Source: Planctomycetota bacterium
Lineage (GTDB): Bacteria; Planctomycetota; UBA1135; GCA-002686595
Direction: 5' to 3'
Length of the DNA stretch: 64,000 bases
NCBI GenBank assembly: GCA_016795245.1
Contig: JAEUIA010000015.1
Location: forward strand, 1-64,000
The notes beneath the pieces are model-generated. The model was not told the DNA's origin and made no database searches. It worked only from the letters and a program-made list of their open reading frames with translations. Both the position numbers and the translations under genes were made by a program. Below, piece by piece: positions 1 through 8,451 of the stretch; positions within the stretch are counted from its first letter, which is position 1; each line of letters starts with the position of its first letter.

Positions 1-325
1 GCGGCTTTACGCCGGCGAAGATGCACCACACGAGCCTGGCTCGGTACGGTCAAACTCGGACGAACGCCACTGCGCAAATCGCGAACCCCGAGGTCAACAA
101 TGGGGTGGGGTCTGGTTGGGTGAGTTCGGTGCCGGTATGGAAGTGTTGAGGGGTGGGGTTCGGTGTCGGTCTGGAAACGTTGCGGGGTGCGTTCGGTGTC
201 GGACTGGAAACGTTGAGGGGCGGGTTCGGTGTCTGCCTGGTAACGTCGAGGGGCGTCCCTCTGCGACGAGTTTGCAGTCGGGCTCTGCGGACTCGGCGTA
301 GACGGGAAGGCGCTGCGCCGGCGCT
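1..325. other. Non-coding left edge before the prenyltransferase-like gene
   Basis: No convincing gene is visible here. Short open frames exist only because the repeat lacks stops. The stretch lies beyond the 3' end of the minus-strand gene that ends at 326, and about 130 bases are taken up by a 33-bp tandem repeat. The first 19 bases, read in reverse complement, resemble part of the hairpin arm at 21874-21892 (12 identical bases, then a further short match); this may be chance. Confidence 0.6.
124..256. repeat. Four-copy 33-bp tandem repeat
   Basis: Copies begin at 124, 158, 191 and 224 (spacing 34, 33, 33). Each starts GTTCGGTG and contains a version of TGGAAACGTTG followed by AGGGG or CGGGG. 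The copies have diverged by a few bases each. The core TCGGT-M-TGGAAACGTTG is also found at both outer ends of the palindromic element at 12035-12537, so the array looks like a local expansion of a dispersed repeat. There are no variable spacers, so this is not a CRISPR. Confidence 0.85.
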
Positions 326-2080
326 CTACCGCGCCGCCATCCCCAACGCCATCAGCGCGTAGGCCGTCGCCAGTTGCGGATTGCCTTCGTACCAGCGCTC
401 CGAATTCTCATTGGTCCACGAACCCGCACGCGACTGCAAACCCACGATCCTCCCCGCGAGATCCTTGCGCCAGCTGTGTGTCTTGCCCTGTGCATCGGTG
501 ATGGTGTCCGCGCCGTACAGATCCAGCGCCTTGGCCATCGTGTGGAAGTAGTAGTAGAGACCCTGGTACGCGGCGCCCGGATCCACCGAGACATCGAAGC
601 CCGGGTTCACGTCGAGCGTGTAGTTCTTCGAGACCCATTCGAAAGCCGCCTTCATGCGCGGATCGTCCTTGGGCAATCCGGCGAACGCGTAGCCTTTCAA
701 CAGCGCGTACGTCATCGATCCGTAGGAACGCGGCACGCGCTTGCCGCCTTCCAGATCGACGAAGCCTGCGAAAGACTGGCCCGGTGCGTACGCCGATCCG
801 CCGTCGTCGCCGCCCGTGATCGTCTTGCCGCCGTCGGGGATCGCGATGTCATTCGATTCCGAGCGATTCTGGCAGCGCTCCAAGAACTTCAGCGCGCGCT
901 GGAAGGCTTCGTGATCCTTCTCCAGGCCCGAGTCGCTCAAGGCTTCGAGCGCCATCTGCAGGTTGGACAGGTCGGGCCTCTCGCTGGAGCCGTAGCCGAT
1001 GCCGCCGTAGTAGGGGTGATCGGCCGAATAGCCTTCCTCGGCGCCGACTTGCAGCGCGACGATCCAATTGCGCGCCTTCTCGATAACGGGCTTGAACTCG
1101 GGTTTGTGCGCGCGCACGAGCGCCATGATCGCAGCGCTCGTCGTGTAGTTCGCGACGCGACCTTGATGGATCGAGCCGTCGGGTTGCTGCTGCGTGACGA
1201 GCCACGCGAGGCCTTCGTCGATGACGCTTTGGATCTGCGCCGGACGCGGCTCGGGCACGGCCAGCAAGCCGCCCAACGCCATCGCCGTCATGCCTGCGTC
1301 GGGCTTGCCCGGCGCGCCGTAGCGGCCCTTGTCCGCTTGCGCGGCGAGCCAGGTCGCGCCCCTCTCGATCGCCGCGAGCGCCCGCGCCTTGTCCGCGGGC
1401 TCGAAGGCGGGCAGCGGTTTCGGCGCAGCACCGGGTGCGTCGGCCGGCTTCAAGATCGGGTACGCGCGCACCAGCGTCATCACGGCTTGCGCGGTCTCGC
1501 GCACCTTGCCGCCCGGACCGTCCCACGTGCCTTCCGCATTGCGGCCGGCGAGCAGACTCTTCATCGCTGCGATCAATTCGTCGCGCGCAGCGGGTAGCGG
1601 CTTGTCGTTCCAGATCGAGGCCTCGTCGGGTTGCTTGCCCAAAAAGGCCATCGCCTTCTCGAGTGCGGCGCCGGTCGAGACGTGCGCGTGCAACGCCAGT
1701 GCCGCGGCGGCGACGCGCGTCTGGCGCGCCTTGGCCTCGCCCGTCGCGTCGGCATCGTGGATCGAGCCGTCGGCTGCCTGCCGGCTGACCAGGTAGTCGA
1801 GTGCGCGCTGCACGAAAGGTCCGTCGACGCGTTGGTACTTGCGCGGAGAGCGAATGAATGCGCGCAGGACGATGGCCGTCGTCTCGACGCTGCCGCCGTA
1901 CGCTCCGCTGTCCTTGTCCTGCGCGTAGCGCAGCCAGCGCAAGCCGCCGTCGATGTCGTTCTTCAAATCGAGCACGGCGAGCGGTTTCTCGGCAGGCGCG
2001 GCGGACGGGGCCTGAGCGTGGACGGGGAGGACGGGCAGCGCGCACAATACGGCTGCGGCGAACAGTGCGTGGATCTTCAT
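326..2080 (-). CDS. Secreted prenyltransferase/squalene-cyclase-repeat protein
   Basis: 584 residues. A clear Sec signal peptide (hydrophobic core LFAAAVLCALPVLP, then VHAQA) predicts export. The rest consists of alpha/alpha-barrel type repeats seen in terpene cyclases and prenyltransferases: several Q/N-x-x-DGSI or EGTW turns (about residues 97-101, 180-186, 294-300) and long Ala/Leu helices. The DxDD or DCTA motif that would mark an active squalene or oxidosqualene cyclase was not found, so sterol or hopanoid synthesis should not be inferred. Exported proteins of this fold are common in planctomycetes; their substrate is unknown to me. The gene stands alone and is divergent from the glycosyltransferase gene at 2250. 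The ATG at 2080 places the signal peptide exactly at the N-terminus. Confidence 0.8.
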   Translation of the reverse strand: MKIHALFAAAVLCALPVLPVHAQAPSAAPAEKPLAVLDLKNDIDGGLRWLRYAQDKDSGAYGGSVETTAIVLRAFIRSPRKYQRVDGPFVQRALDYLVSRQAADGSIHDADATGEAKARQTRVAAAALALHAHVSTGAALEKAMAFLGKQPDEASIWNDKPLPAARDELIAAMKSLLAGRNAEGTWDGPGGKVRETAQAVMTLVRAYPILKPADAPGAAPKPLPAFEPADKARALAAIERGATWLAAQADKGRYGAPGKPDAGMTAMALGGLLAVPEPRPAQIQSVIDEGLAWLVTQQQPDGSIHQGRVANYTTSAAIMALVRAHKPEFKPVIEKARNWIVALQVGAEEGYSADHPYYGGIGYGSSERPDLSNLQMALEALSDSGLEKDHEAFQRALKFLERCQNRSESNDIAIPDGGKTITGGDDGGSAYAPGQSFAGFVDLEGGKRVPRSYGSMTYALLKGYAFAGLPKDDPRMKAAFEWVSKNYTLDVNPGFDVSVDPGAAYQGLYYYFHTMAKALDLYGADTITDAQGKTHSWRKDLAGRIVGLQSRAGSWTNENSERWYEGNPQLATAYALMALGMAAR

Positions 2081-2249
2081 GGCGGCATCCTATAGCTGGC
2101 TGCACGTCGCTTTCTACTCGCTGAGAGCCCAGGAATCCCGCACGGCGAGCGTGCCGGCGTGAATTCGAGCTTCCAGCGGATTCGTGCTGGCGGAGGCCCG
2201 GCTCTCGACGCTCTTATGCGCGCGCCTGTATCTTTGGGTTCGAATCAAC

Positions 2250-2921
2250 GTGCAGACCCGGACTACTGCGATCGTCACGAAAAGGCCGGCACCTGGTGTC
2301 GTGAAGACCCGCCTCGTGCCCACCCTCAGTTCGAAACTCGCGGCCGACCTCGCGCTCGCGCTGCTCGACGACACCGTGGCGAAGTGCCGTCTTGAGGTCG
2401 GGTTCGAGACGATCCTGTGCGTCGCTCCGCCCGACAGCGTCAGCTGGTTCGAAGAGCGCTACGCAAGCGTGGCGCGAATCGTGCCGCAGGTCGGTGACGG
2501 ACTGGGCGAGCGCCTCGCCAACCTGTTCGAACGCGAACTCAGCGTCCCTGGCCGCACGCTGGTCGCCATCGGTTCGGATGCGCCGCACATCCCGTCCGAC
2601 GTGTGTCGCGAGGCACACGAGCGCCTCGAGCGCGGCGCCGGGCTCGTGGTCGGCCTCGACGACGGCGGCGGTTATCACTTGATCGGCATGAGCGCCCCAC
2701 ACGCGGAACTGTTCACCGGTGTGCCGATGTCGAGCTCCAACATGGGCGAGCGCACGGTGCGCATGGCGCGTTCCATGGGCCTCGTCGTGGAGTTCGTCGA
2801 GCGCGCGTTCGACATCGACGAGCCCGCGGACATGCAGCGCCTGGTCGAGTTGATCGGGCGCGATCGGCAACTGGCGGAGCGACTCCCGCACACCGCCGCG
2901 TTTTTCGCGCGAACGCTCTGA
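2250..2921 (+). CDS. TIGR04282/DUF2064-type glycosyltransferase
   Basis: About 223 residues from a GTG at 2250. The N-terminus (TAIVTKRPAPGVVKTRL) is the nucleotide-binding start typical of the TIGR04282 family, related to GT-A glycosyltransferases and linked in some genomes to arsenosugar synthesis. Other family features are IGSDAPHIP (about 110-118), DDGGGYHLIG (about 142-151) and the final FDIDEPAD. The open frame continues upstream to an ATG at 2184, but the extra 22 residues do not look like this family, so GTG 2250 is preferred; no strong ribosome site decides it. The gene converges on the acyltransferase with a 2-bp gap. No arsenic genes are nearby, so the acceptor is unknown. Confidence 0.75.
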   Translation: MQTRTTAIVTKRPAPGVVKTRLVPTLSSKLAADLALALLDDTVAKCRLEVGFETILCVAPPDSVSWFEERYASVARIVPQVGDGLGERLANLFERELSVPGRTLVAIGSDAPHIPSDVCREAHERLERGAGLVVGLDDGGGYHLIGMSAPHAELFTGVPMSSSNMGERTVRMARSMGLVVEFVERAFDIDEPADMQRLVELIGRDRQLAERLPHTAAFFARTL

Positions 2922-2923
2922 GT

Positions 2924-3595
2924 TCAGTTGTCGTCGCCGAGGTCGACGATCGAAGCTTTCAAGGTGGCCAGCACTTCCTCGCGCGTGCCGACGAGCTGCG
3001 GCGGGGGACCGATGCGCACTTCGCAGAAAAACGGCAGCGGCACGAATTCGCCCTTGGGCAGTGCCCGCCCGAAGTTGCGCAGGTGGATCGGAACGACCGT
3101 CAGGGACGGATAGGATTCGATCAGGTGTGCGATGCCCGGTTTGAAGTCGTGGACTTCCTCGCCTTCTCCGCGCGTCCCTTCCGGAAACAAGATCAGACAG
3201 CTGCCGGCCGACATCGCCTCGCCCATCACCTTGAGCGGATGATTGTCGCGGCGGATGTGTTTGCGGTCGATCGGCAGGATGCCGATGAAGGTGTGACTCA
3301 AGAACTTGATGATCTTGTTGCGCTCGAAGTAGTCGCTGGCTGCGCAGGGTCGAATGCGCCACAGATCGCGCAGTGGGAACAGCGACATCAGCGCCACTGT
3401 GTCGAGGTGACTCGAGTGGTTTGCGATCAGTACAAACGCTCCACTCGCGGGCAAGTGCTCCCGGCCCTTCACGCGCATCCCGACGAACAGTCGCAGGAAC
3501 GGCCGTACAAAAGCCGCGAAGAACAAGATCTGCGCCAGTCGTCTCACAGCCAGTAGAAGCGCACGATGTGGTAGAAGGCCGGAGCCGCGTAGCAC
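2924..3595 (-). CDS. plsC: 1-acyl-glycerol-3-phosphate acyltransferase (PlsC family)
   Basis: 223 residues. The acyltransferase signatures are present: NHSSHLD (HX4D catalytic box, about residues 59-65) and FPEGTRGEG (about 136-144). A hydrophobic N-terminal stretch suggests membrane attachment. The enzyme would acylate lysophosphatidic acid to phosphatidic acid, the substrate of the CdsA encoded just upstream. Its start lies 52 bp inside the 3' end of cdsA in another frame, so the two are probably translated from one message. It is the last gene of the minus-strand lipid operon that begins near 6257. Assignment to AGPAT rather than another lyso-lipid acyltransferase rests on context. Confidence 0.88.
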   Translation of the reverse strand: MLRGSGLLPHRALLLAVRRLAQILFFAAFVRPFLRLFVGMRVKGREHLPASGAFVLIANHSSHLDTVALMSLFPLRDLWRIRPCAASDYFERNKIIKFLSHTFIGILPIDRKHIRRDNHPLKVMGEAMSAGSCLILFPEGTRGEGEEVHDFKPGIAHLIESYPSLTVVPIHLRNFGRALPKGEFVPLPFFCEVRIGPPPQLVGTREEVLATLKASIVDLGDDN

Positions 3596-4506
3596 AGTGA
3601 GTCCACGCGATCGATCATGCCGCCGTGCCCGGGCAGCAACGTGCCGAAGTCCTTGACGCCGAAGTCGCGCTTGACCGCCGACATCACCGCTCCTCCGGCG
3701 AAGCCCGCGACGTTCGCGACCAGTGCGACGCCGATCGTCTCCATCACCGAGAACGGCGTCAGCGAACGCAGCACCAGCGCGAGCAAGGCCGCGGCCACGA
3801 CTCCGAGGACGAAACCCTCCCAGGTCTTGTTCGGGCTGATGCCGGGCAAGATCTTGTGCCGGCCGAAGAGCTTGCCGAAGCAGAACTGCAGCACGTCGCT
3901 CATCTCGACGGTGAACACCAGGAACAAGAGCAGGCCGCGCCCGTCGATGCCGTTGGCTCGATCAGGCGTGAGTTGCGCGATCCACGCGAGGTGCGAGAGG
4001 CCGAACACGAACGCCATCAGGCCCCATTGGATTTGCGAAGCCGAGGCGACGAAACCCGTCGTTTCGCGCGCCAGCACGAGGCGCAACGGCAGCCACAGGA
4101 ACATCCACACCGGGATGAACACCAGGAACATCTGGTACCAGTCCTGCGCGATCCACAAGTACTGAACCGGGATCGAGAGGAACGCCCACAACAGCGCACG
4201 GTGATCCGCGGCGCGCGTGTGCAAGAGCGTGACGTACTCCTTCAGCGCCCAGAAGCTCACGAACGCGAACAGTGCGAGCGCGACGAACTCGTTCGACAGG
4301 ATCGCGCCGAAGAACACGGTGGCCATGACCCACCACGCCCGCGTACGCGCCCAGAACTCGTGCGCGGCCTTCTCCGGAATGCGGCCACGCAAGATGAACG
4401 AGACCGCGGTCGCCAGGACGAGGATCGCGAGCACGACGAGCGCCGCATGTCCGATGACGCCGGCGGAGCGAAAGTGTTCGCCGAGGCGTTCGATCCAGTG
4501 GCTCAT
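3544..4506 (-). CDS. cdsA: Phosphatidate cytidylyltransferase (CdsA family)
   Basis: 320 residues, strongly hydrophobic with about eight membrane segments. The C-terminal half carries the CDP-diglyceride synthase signature: PNKTWEG (about 212-218) and, near the end, the Asp/Gly-rich DFGTLLPGHGGMIDRVDS region, split here as DFGTLLPG and HGGMIDRVDS. The enzyme would make CDP-diacylglycerol from phosphatidic acid and CTP. Its ATG at 4506 overlaps the stop of the CDP-alcohol transferase gene (ATGA), a sign of translational coupling. Longer open frames extend upstream but run into the neighbouring gene in another frame. This protein may be a second, operon-specific CdsA rather than the housekeeping one. 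Confidence 0.9.
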   Translation of the reverse strand: MSHWIERLGEHFRSAGVIGHAALVVLAILVLATAVSFILRGRIPEKAAHEFWARTRAWWVMATVFFGAILSNEFVALALFAFVSFWALKEYVTLLHTRAADHRALLWAFLSIPVQYLWIAQDWYQMFLVFIPVWMFLWLPLRLVLARETTGFVASASQIQWGLMAFVFGLSHLAWIAQLTPDRANGIDGRGLLLFLVFTVEMSDVLQFCFGKLFGRHKILPGISPNKTWEGFVLGVVAAALLALVLRSLTPFSVMETIGVALVANVAGFAGGAVMSAVKRDFGVKDFGTLLPGHGGMIDRVDSLCYAAPAFYHIVRFYWL

Positions 4507-5120
4507 CACGCCCTCTCGCGCAAGATGGTGAGCGCCTTGGCGGCGCGGCGCGCGGTGGTCCAGACTCCCAATGCTGCGCCGCTTGCGAGCACGATGGGCC
4601 ACGCGCCGGTCGTCTGCGGCCAGATCGCTGCGAAAAGGCCCAGCGCTCCGACCACGAACGCACGATCGCTCTTGCCCATCGGGCCGTCGTAGCGGCGACC
4701 TGCTCCGAGGGCTTGCGCGTGCAGTCCGGCGACTTCGGTCAAGCCGCCTGCAAGGGCGAACGCGACCGCAGACCACAACGCGGCCGGCGCGAGGAACGCG
4801 AGCGGAACGTACAGAACCGCATCCGAAACGACGTCGCCGACTTCGTTCAGCACGGCCCCGGCCGGCGAAGTCATGTCATGTTCACGCGCCATCATCCCGT
4901 CGAGCGCGTTCAAGGCCATGCGCACGAACAGCCAGGTCGGCAGCAGCGCGAAGGACAATCGCTCCGGCCCGCGCCAGGCGAGGCAGGCGCCGACGGCGAG
5001 CGAGCCGAGGAGCGCCGCGCAGGTGATGTGGTTGGGGGTCGCGCCGAGCCTCACGAGCGCGCGCGCGAGCGGTCGCAGCAAGGCTTGGAAACGCGGCTTC
5101 AGGTCGTAGACGGAGACCAT
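4506..5120 (-). CDS. CDP-alcohol phosphatidyltransferase family protein
   Basis: 204 residues, mostly transmembrane. The family signature D-G-x2-A-R-x8-G-x3-D-x3-D is complete (DGMMAR at about 74-79, GAVLNEVGDVVSD at about 88-100). It would transfer an alcohol head group onto CDP-diacylglycerol, releasing CMP. The head group cannot be read from the sequence; PgsA-, Pis- and YnbA-like enzymes share the motif. It sits directly upstream of and overlaps cdsA, with plsC following, so the operon holds acyl transfer, activation and head-group attachment together. The KAS III-like gene lies 57 bp upstream on the same strand. Confidence 0.88.
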   Translation of the reverse strand: MVSVYDLKPRFQALLRPLARALVRLGATPNHITCAALLGSLAVGACLAWRGPERLSFALLPTWLFVRMALNALDGMMAREHDMTSPAGAVLNEVGDVVSDAVLYVPLAFLAPAALWSAVAFALAGGLTEVAGLHAQALGAGRRYDGPMGKSDRAFVVGALGLFAAIWPQTTGAWPIVLASGAALGVWTTARRAAKALTILRERA

Positions 5121-5177
5121 CGTGAGGCGGGGACAGTCGAGTGCGTCAGCCTAGCGTCCGCCTGAGCGCATTGCGTC

Positions 5178-6257
5178 TCAGCGCACGGCCAACATCTGAC
5201 AGTTGAGTCCGCTGCCGATCCCGAGCAGAGCCACGCGGTCGTTCGGGCGGATGAATCCGTGCTCCTCTGCGCATGCGAACGTGAGTGGCAGCGAGACCGA
5301 GCCCACGTTGCCGAAAGTCTCGTAGGTCGGAAAATCGCGCTCCGGAGGCAGTCGCAGGGACCCGAGGATCAGGCGCCGATGCGACGCGCCGACCTGGTGC
5401 GTGACGACGCGGTCGACGTCGGCGCGCGTCCAGCCGCTCTCGCGTTCGAAATCCGTCCACGTGGCCTGAGCCAGAGTGTTCCCCGCCAGCAGCAGAGCTT
5501 CGGAGTCGGTCTCCATCAGCAGACCGTCGCCGTCGACATCGCCGCGGCACAGGTCGACGTGTTCGCTCGCCGCGCGCGCGGCCGCAGCCAGGAGACGCCG
5601 CGGGTTGCGCGCGATGGAGGAATGCGCCAGCACGCACGCTGCGGCGCCGGATCCGATCGTGAGCGAGGCGTAGGCGCGTTTGAGCGCGTCGCGATTCGCG
5701 CGTGCATCCGGCGGAGCCGCGAGCAAGGCCTCGATCGTGCGTTCGATCAGCGGTTCGCCGTTCTCGCCGGCGACGACCAGGGCGGCCTCGATGGCGCACG
5801 CTTCGATCATCTGCGCGACGACGACCATGGCGTTCGTGAAACCCAGACACGCATTCGAGATGTCGAACACGTTGCACGCGGGCCGCAACTCCAACGCGCG
5901 ATGAACGAACGATGCCGTCGCGGGTTCGATGTGGTCGCGGCAGACGCCGGCGTGGATCAAGCAACCGATGTGCGCGCGGTCGATGTCGCTCGCGCGCAAC
6001 GCCAACTCGCCGGCGCGCGCCGCGGCCTGGCTGGGTCGCAGGACGGGTTCGAAGAACCGTCGCTCGCGGATGCCGCTCATCAACTCGATGCGTCCCTCCG
6101 ACAGGCGCAAGCGTTCGTAGATGGGGGCGAGGCGCGCTTCGATCGCGGCCGAAGTGACCACGCGCTCGGGCGCGACGTAGGCGAAGCTCTCGATGTGGAC
6201 GTCGTGGAAGCGCACGGGAGGGGGGGGCCCCGAAAGGCGGGCGAAGAAGATAAACAC
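5178..6257 (-). CDS. 3-oxoacyl-ACP synthase III-like thiolase (FabH/OleA family)
   Basis: Up to 359 residues. The catalytic triad of KAS III-type thiolases is visible: Cys137 in SNACLGF, His in THQVGASH and Asn in TFGNVGS. The C-terminal GIGSGLNCQ turn is also typical. The enzyme would catalyse Claisen condensation of acyl thioesters; whether it initiates fatty acids (FabH) or condenses two long chains (OleA-like) is undecided. The ATG at 6257 adds an unusual MFIFFARL leader; a GTG at 6215 beginning VRFHDVHIESF fits family N-termini better, but a G-run of nine precedes it and no ribosome site is clear. It leads the minus-strand lipid operon. Confidence 0.78.
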   Translation of the reverse strand: MFIFFARLSGPPPPVRFHDVHIESFAYVAPERVVTSAAIEARLAPIYERLRLSEGRIELMSGIRERRFFEPVLRPSQAAARAGELALRASDIDRAHIGCLIHAGVCRDHIEPATASFVHRALELRPACNVFDISNACLGFTNAMVVVAQMIEACAIEAALVVAGENGEPLIERTIEALLAAPPDARANRDALKRAYASLTIGSGAAACVLAHSSIARNPRRLLAAAARAASEHVDLCRGDVDGDGLLMETDSEALLLAGNTLAQATWTDFERESGWTRADVDRVVTHQVGASHRRLILGSLRLPPERDFPTYETFGNVGSVSLPLTFACAEEHGFIRPNDRVALLGIGSGLNCQMLAVR

Positions 6258-6365
6258 TGGCGCCGGATCCGAACCATCCGACCCGATTTCATCGGATGCG
6301 GGCCTGCAAGCGTGCTCCCGTTGCGGCCCGGGCCTCCCTCGGGCATCCTCATTCCTCCCCGTCCC

Positions 6366-7613
6366 ATGCCCCCGTCCCTACCCACGATCCTGCACGTGGA
6401 CATGGACGCGTTCTATGCGTCCATCGAGATCCGCGACAATCCGTCGCTCGCGGGTCTGCCTGTCTGCGTAGGTGGTCCGTCCGATCAGCGCGGTGTGATC
6501 TCGGCCGCTTCGTACGCGGCGCGCAAGTTCGGCGTGCGCTCGGCGATGCCGACGGCGGAGGCGCGGCGCTTGTGCCCGGACCTCGTGTTGTTGCCGCCGG
6601 ATTTCGAGCGCTACACGAAGGCGTCGCGCGAGATCATGGCGATCTTCAGGAACTACACGCCGCTCGTCGAGCCGCTCAGTTTGGACGAAGCGTTCCTCGA
6701 CGTGTCGGGCTGCGAGCGCTTGTTCGGAGATGCGGTGGAGATCGGGCGCGCGATCAAGCGCGAGATCTTGAGCAAGACCGGGCTGGTTGCATCGGTCGGC
6801 GTCGCGCCCAGCAAGTTCCTGGCGAAACTCGCGAGCGATCTCGACAAGCCCGACGGGTTCCGCGTCATCCAACCGGACGAAGTGCGCTCGGTGCTCGATC
6901 CGTTGCCGGTGTCGAAGGTGTTCGGCGTCGGGCCGCGCACGGCGAAGCGCCTCGAATCGTTGGGCGTGATGACGATCGGCGACCTCGCGCAGCGCGAGCG
7001 GCGTGACGTCGTGCGCGAGTTCGGCGCGAGCGGTGCCTGGATCCACGATCTGGCGCACGGCATCGACACGCGCCGCGTGACGCCGCGGCGCGAGGAAAAG
7101 AGCCACGGGATGGAACGCACCTTCCCGCAGGACGTGACCGACCGCGAAGAATTGCGATTGGCGCTGCTGTCGTTCTGCGAAGACGTCGCGTTCGGATTGC
7201 GCGACAAGGGGCTGCGAGGGCGCACGGTGACGTTGAAAGCGCGCTACGGCGACTTCACGACGTTGACGCGCACGAAGACACTGACGGCGCCGACGAACCT
7301 GGGTCCGCGGATCTTCACGACGGCGCGCGAACTGCTGGACAAGATCCCGCCCGGACCGCTGCGCTTGATCGGCGTGCAGGTCTCGGGGCTGTCGGACGTG
7401 CGCGTGGCGGTGCAAGAATCGATGTTCGGCGACTTGGAGCCCGAGCTGCGCGGCCCGCGCGGAACCGCGCAACCTTCGCGCGCCAAACTCGAGCGCGCGA
7501 CCGAAGGCATCGACAAGCTGCGCAAGAAATTCGGCCGCACCGCCGTCGTGCGCGCGAGCCTGCTCGGTCGCGATCGCCTCGAAGGCCGCGACGGCAGCGA
7601 CGCGACGCCTTGA
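6366..7613 (+). CDS. dinB: DNA polymerase IV (Y family, translesion)
   Basis: 415 residues. Y-family hallmarks in order: LHVDMDAFYASIE (palm Asp, about 10-22), YAARKFGVRSAM (about 49-60), PLSLDEAFLDV (catalytic Asp-Glu, about 103-113), SVGVAPSKFLAKLASD (about 142-157) and the helix-hairpin-helix VFGVGPRTAKRL. A little-finger domain follows. The C-terminal tail (about residues 375-415) is basic and lacks an obvious QLxLF clamp motif; QESMFGDLE at about 346-354 may serve instead. Replicates across damaged DNA. It is divergent from the KAS III-like gene. The ATG at 6366 is the nearest start to the conserved N-terminus; no LexA-type box was recognised. Confidence 0.95.
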   Translation: MPPSLPTILHVDMDAFYASIEIRDNPSLAGLPVCVGGPSDQRGVISAASYAARKFGVRSAMPTAEARRLCPDLVLLPPDFERYTKASREIMAIFRNYTPLVEPLSLDEAFLDVSGCERLFGDAVEIGRAIKREILSKTGLVASVGVAPSKFLAKLASDLDKPDGFRVIQPDEVRSVLDPLPVSKVFGVGPRTAKRLESLGVMTIGDLAQRERRDVVREFGASGAWIHDLAHGIDTRRVTPRREEKSHGMERTFPQDVTDREELRLALLSFCEDVAFGLRDKGLRGRTVTLKARYGDFTTLTRTKTLTAPTNLGPRIFTTARELLDKIPPGPLRLIGVQVSGLSDVRVAVQESMFGDLEPELRGPRGTAQPSRAKLERATEGIDKLRKKFGRTAVVRASLLGRDRLEGRDGSDATP

Positions 7614-7624
7614 ACGGCGACTCC

Positions 7625-7641
7625 ACGCGTCTGCGACGCGT
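7625..7641. terminator. Hairpin between dinB and the DUF1003 gene
   Basis: Perfect 7-bp stem (ACGCGTC / GACGCGT) with a 3-nt loop, located 11 bases after the dinB stop and touching the stop of the convergent DUF1003 gene. The T-tract is weak (TATTTACTC), so its function as a bidirectional terminator is plausible but not certain. Confidence 0.5.
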
Positions 7642-8381
7642 TATTTACTCTTCGCATTTCGTTCGGCTAGTTCAGTCAAGAGATCGATCTGGAGTTCCTG
7701 CAACTCGACCATGTGTTGCCATTGTGAATGCAGCAAGTGATCGACCTTCTCGTGCAGGCTGGCGACCTCCAACTCGGCCTTGAGATTGATGCGGAAGTCG
7801 TGGTCCGCTTGCATCCGGTCGCGCGCGCTCAGGCGCTTCTGCGACATCATGATGATCGGCGCCTGCACGGCGGCCAGGCACGACAGGATTAGGTTCAGGA
7901 GGATGTACGGATAGGGATCGAAGGTGCGCGTTGCGAGGTACCCGTTCATTCCGATCCACGCCGCCAGGAACACGAAGAACCCAGTGACGAACGGCCACGA
8001 GCCGCCGACAGCTGCTACACGATCGGCCACACGTTGTCCAAACGTGGCATCGCTCCAGAACTGCTTCTCGATGTCCTCGGCCATGGTCAGGTGCTGAGTT
8101 GCCTTGCGCGAGATGTCTGCCTCGACCTCCGACAACTCGCCCCGTTCGGCGGCAAGGCGGCTCATCTGGAAAACGATGCGTTCGCGCGTGAGACACGCGT
8201 GGCAGATCCAGGATTCATGAGTCCACTCGGGATTGCGGCCGGCGATGGCATCGAACTGTGCGGGCCGAACTCCGCTCGCAGGAATCAGCGCGCGGCGGTC
8301 GAATTCCTTGCGACACAAGGCGCACGCTGCTCTCTGGTGTGACACGTGGCGGCGGGATGATTCCTCTCGTTCGGACTTCAT
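7641..8381 (-). CDS. DUF1003 membrane protein with N-terminal zinc-ribbon-like segment
   Basis: 246 residues. The C-terminal half matches DUF1003: two membrane helices around WPFVTGFFVFLAAWIG and PYILLNLILSCLAAVQ, then APIIMMSQKR and a conserved soluble helix with DFRINLKAE. The N-terminal about 75 residues carry Cys pairs (CALCRKEF and ICHACL) that could bind zinc; a Cys-containing N-terminus of this kind occurs in some members of the family. The function of DUF1003 is not known to me. The gene lies in its own transcription unit between dinB and polA. Confidence 0.85.
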   Translation of the reverse strand: MKSEREESSRRHVSHQRAACALCRKEFDRRALIPASGVRPAQFDAIAGRNPEWTHESWICHACLTRERIVFQMSRLAAERGELSEVEADISRKATQHLTMAEDIEKQFWSDATFGQRVADRVAAVGGSWPFVTGFFVFLAAWIGMNGYLATRTFDPYPYILLNLILSCLAAVQAPIIMMSQKRLSARDRMQADHDFRINLKAELEVASLHEKVDHLLHSQWQHMVELQELQIDLLTELAERNAKSK

Positions 8382-8451
8382 GGCGGTGTAGGATGGGGCC
8401 AGTCGGCGAAACCGACGTCATCCTAGCGTGCCGGGCGGGGCTGCTGTGCCC

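Noticed and set aside
124-256. Possible CRISPR array
   Set aside because: Units are contiguous with no variable spacers and no cas genes are in the window.
5259-7613. 784-residue plus-strand open frame beginning upstream of dinB
   Set aside because: Only the part from 6366 matches a protein family. The first 370 residues are antisense to the KAS III-like gene and are Arg/Ala-rich, as expected for a GC-rich shadow frame.
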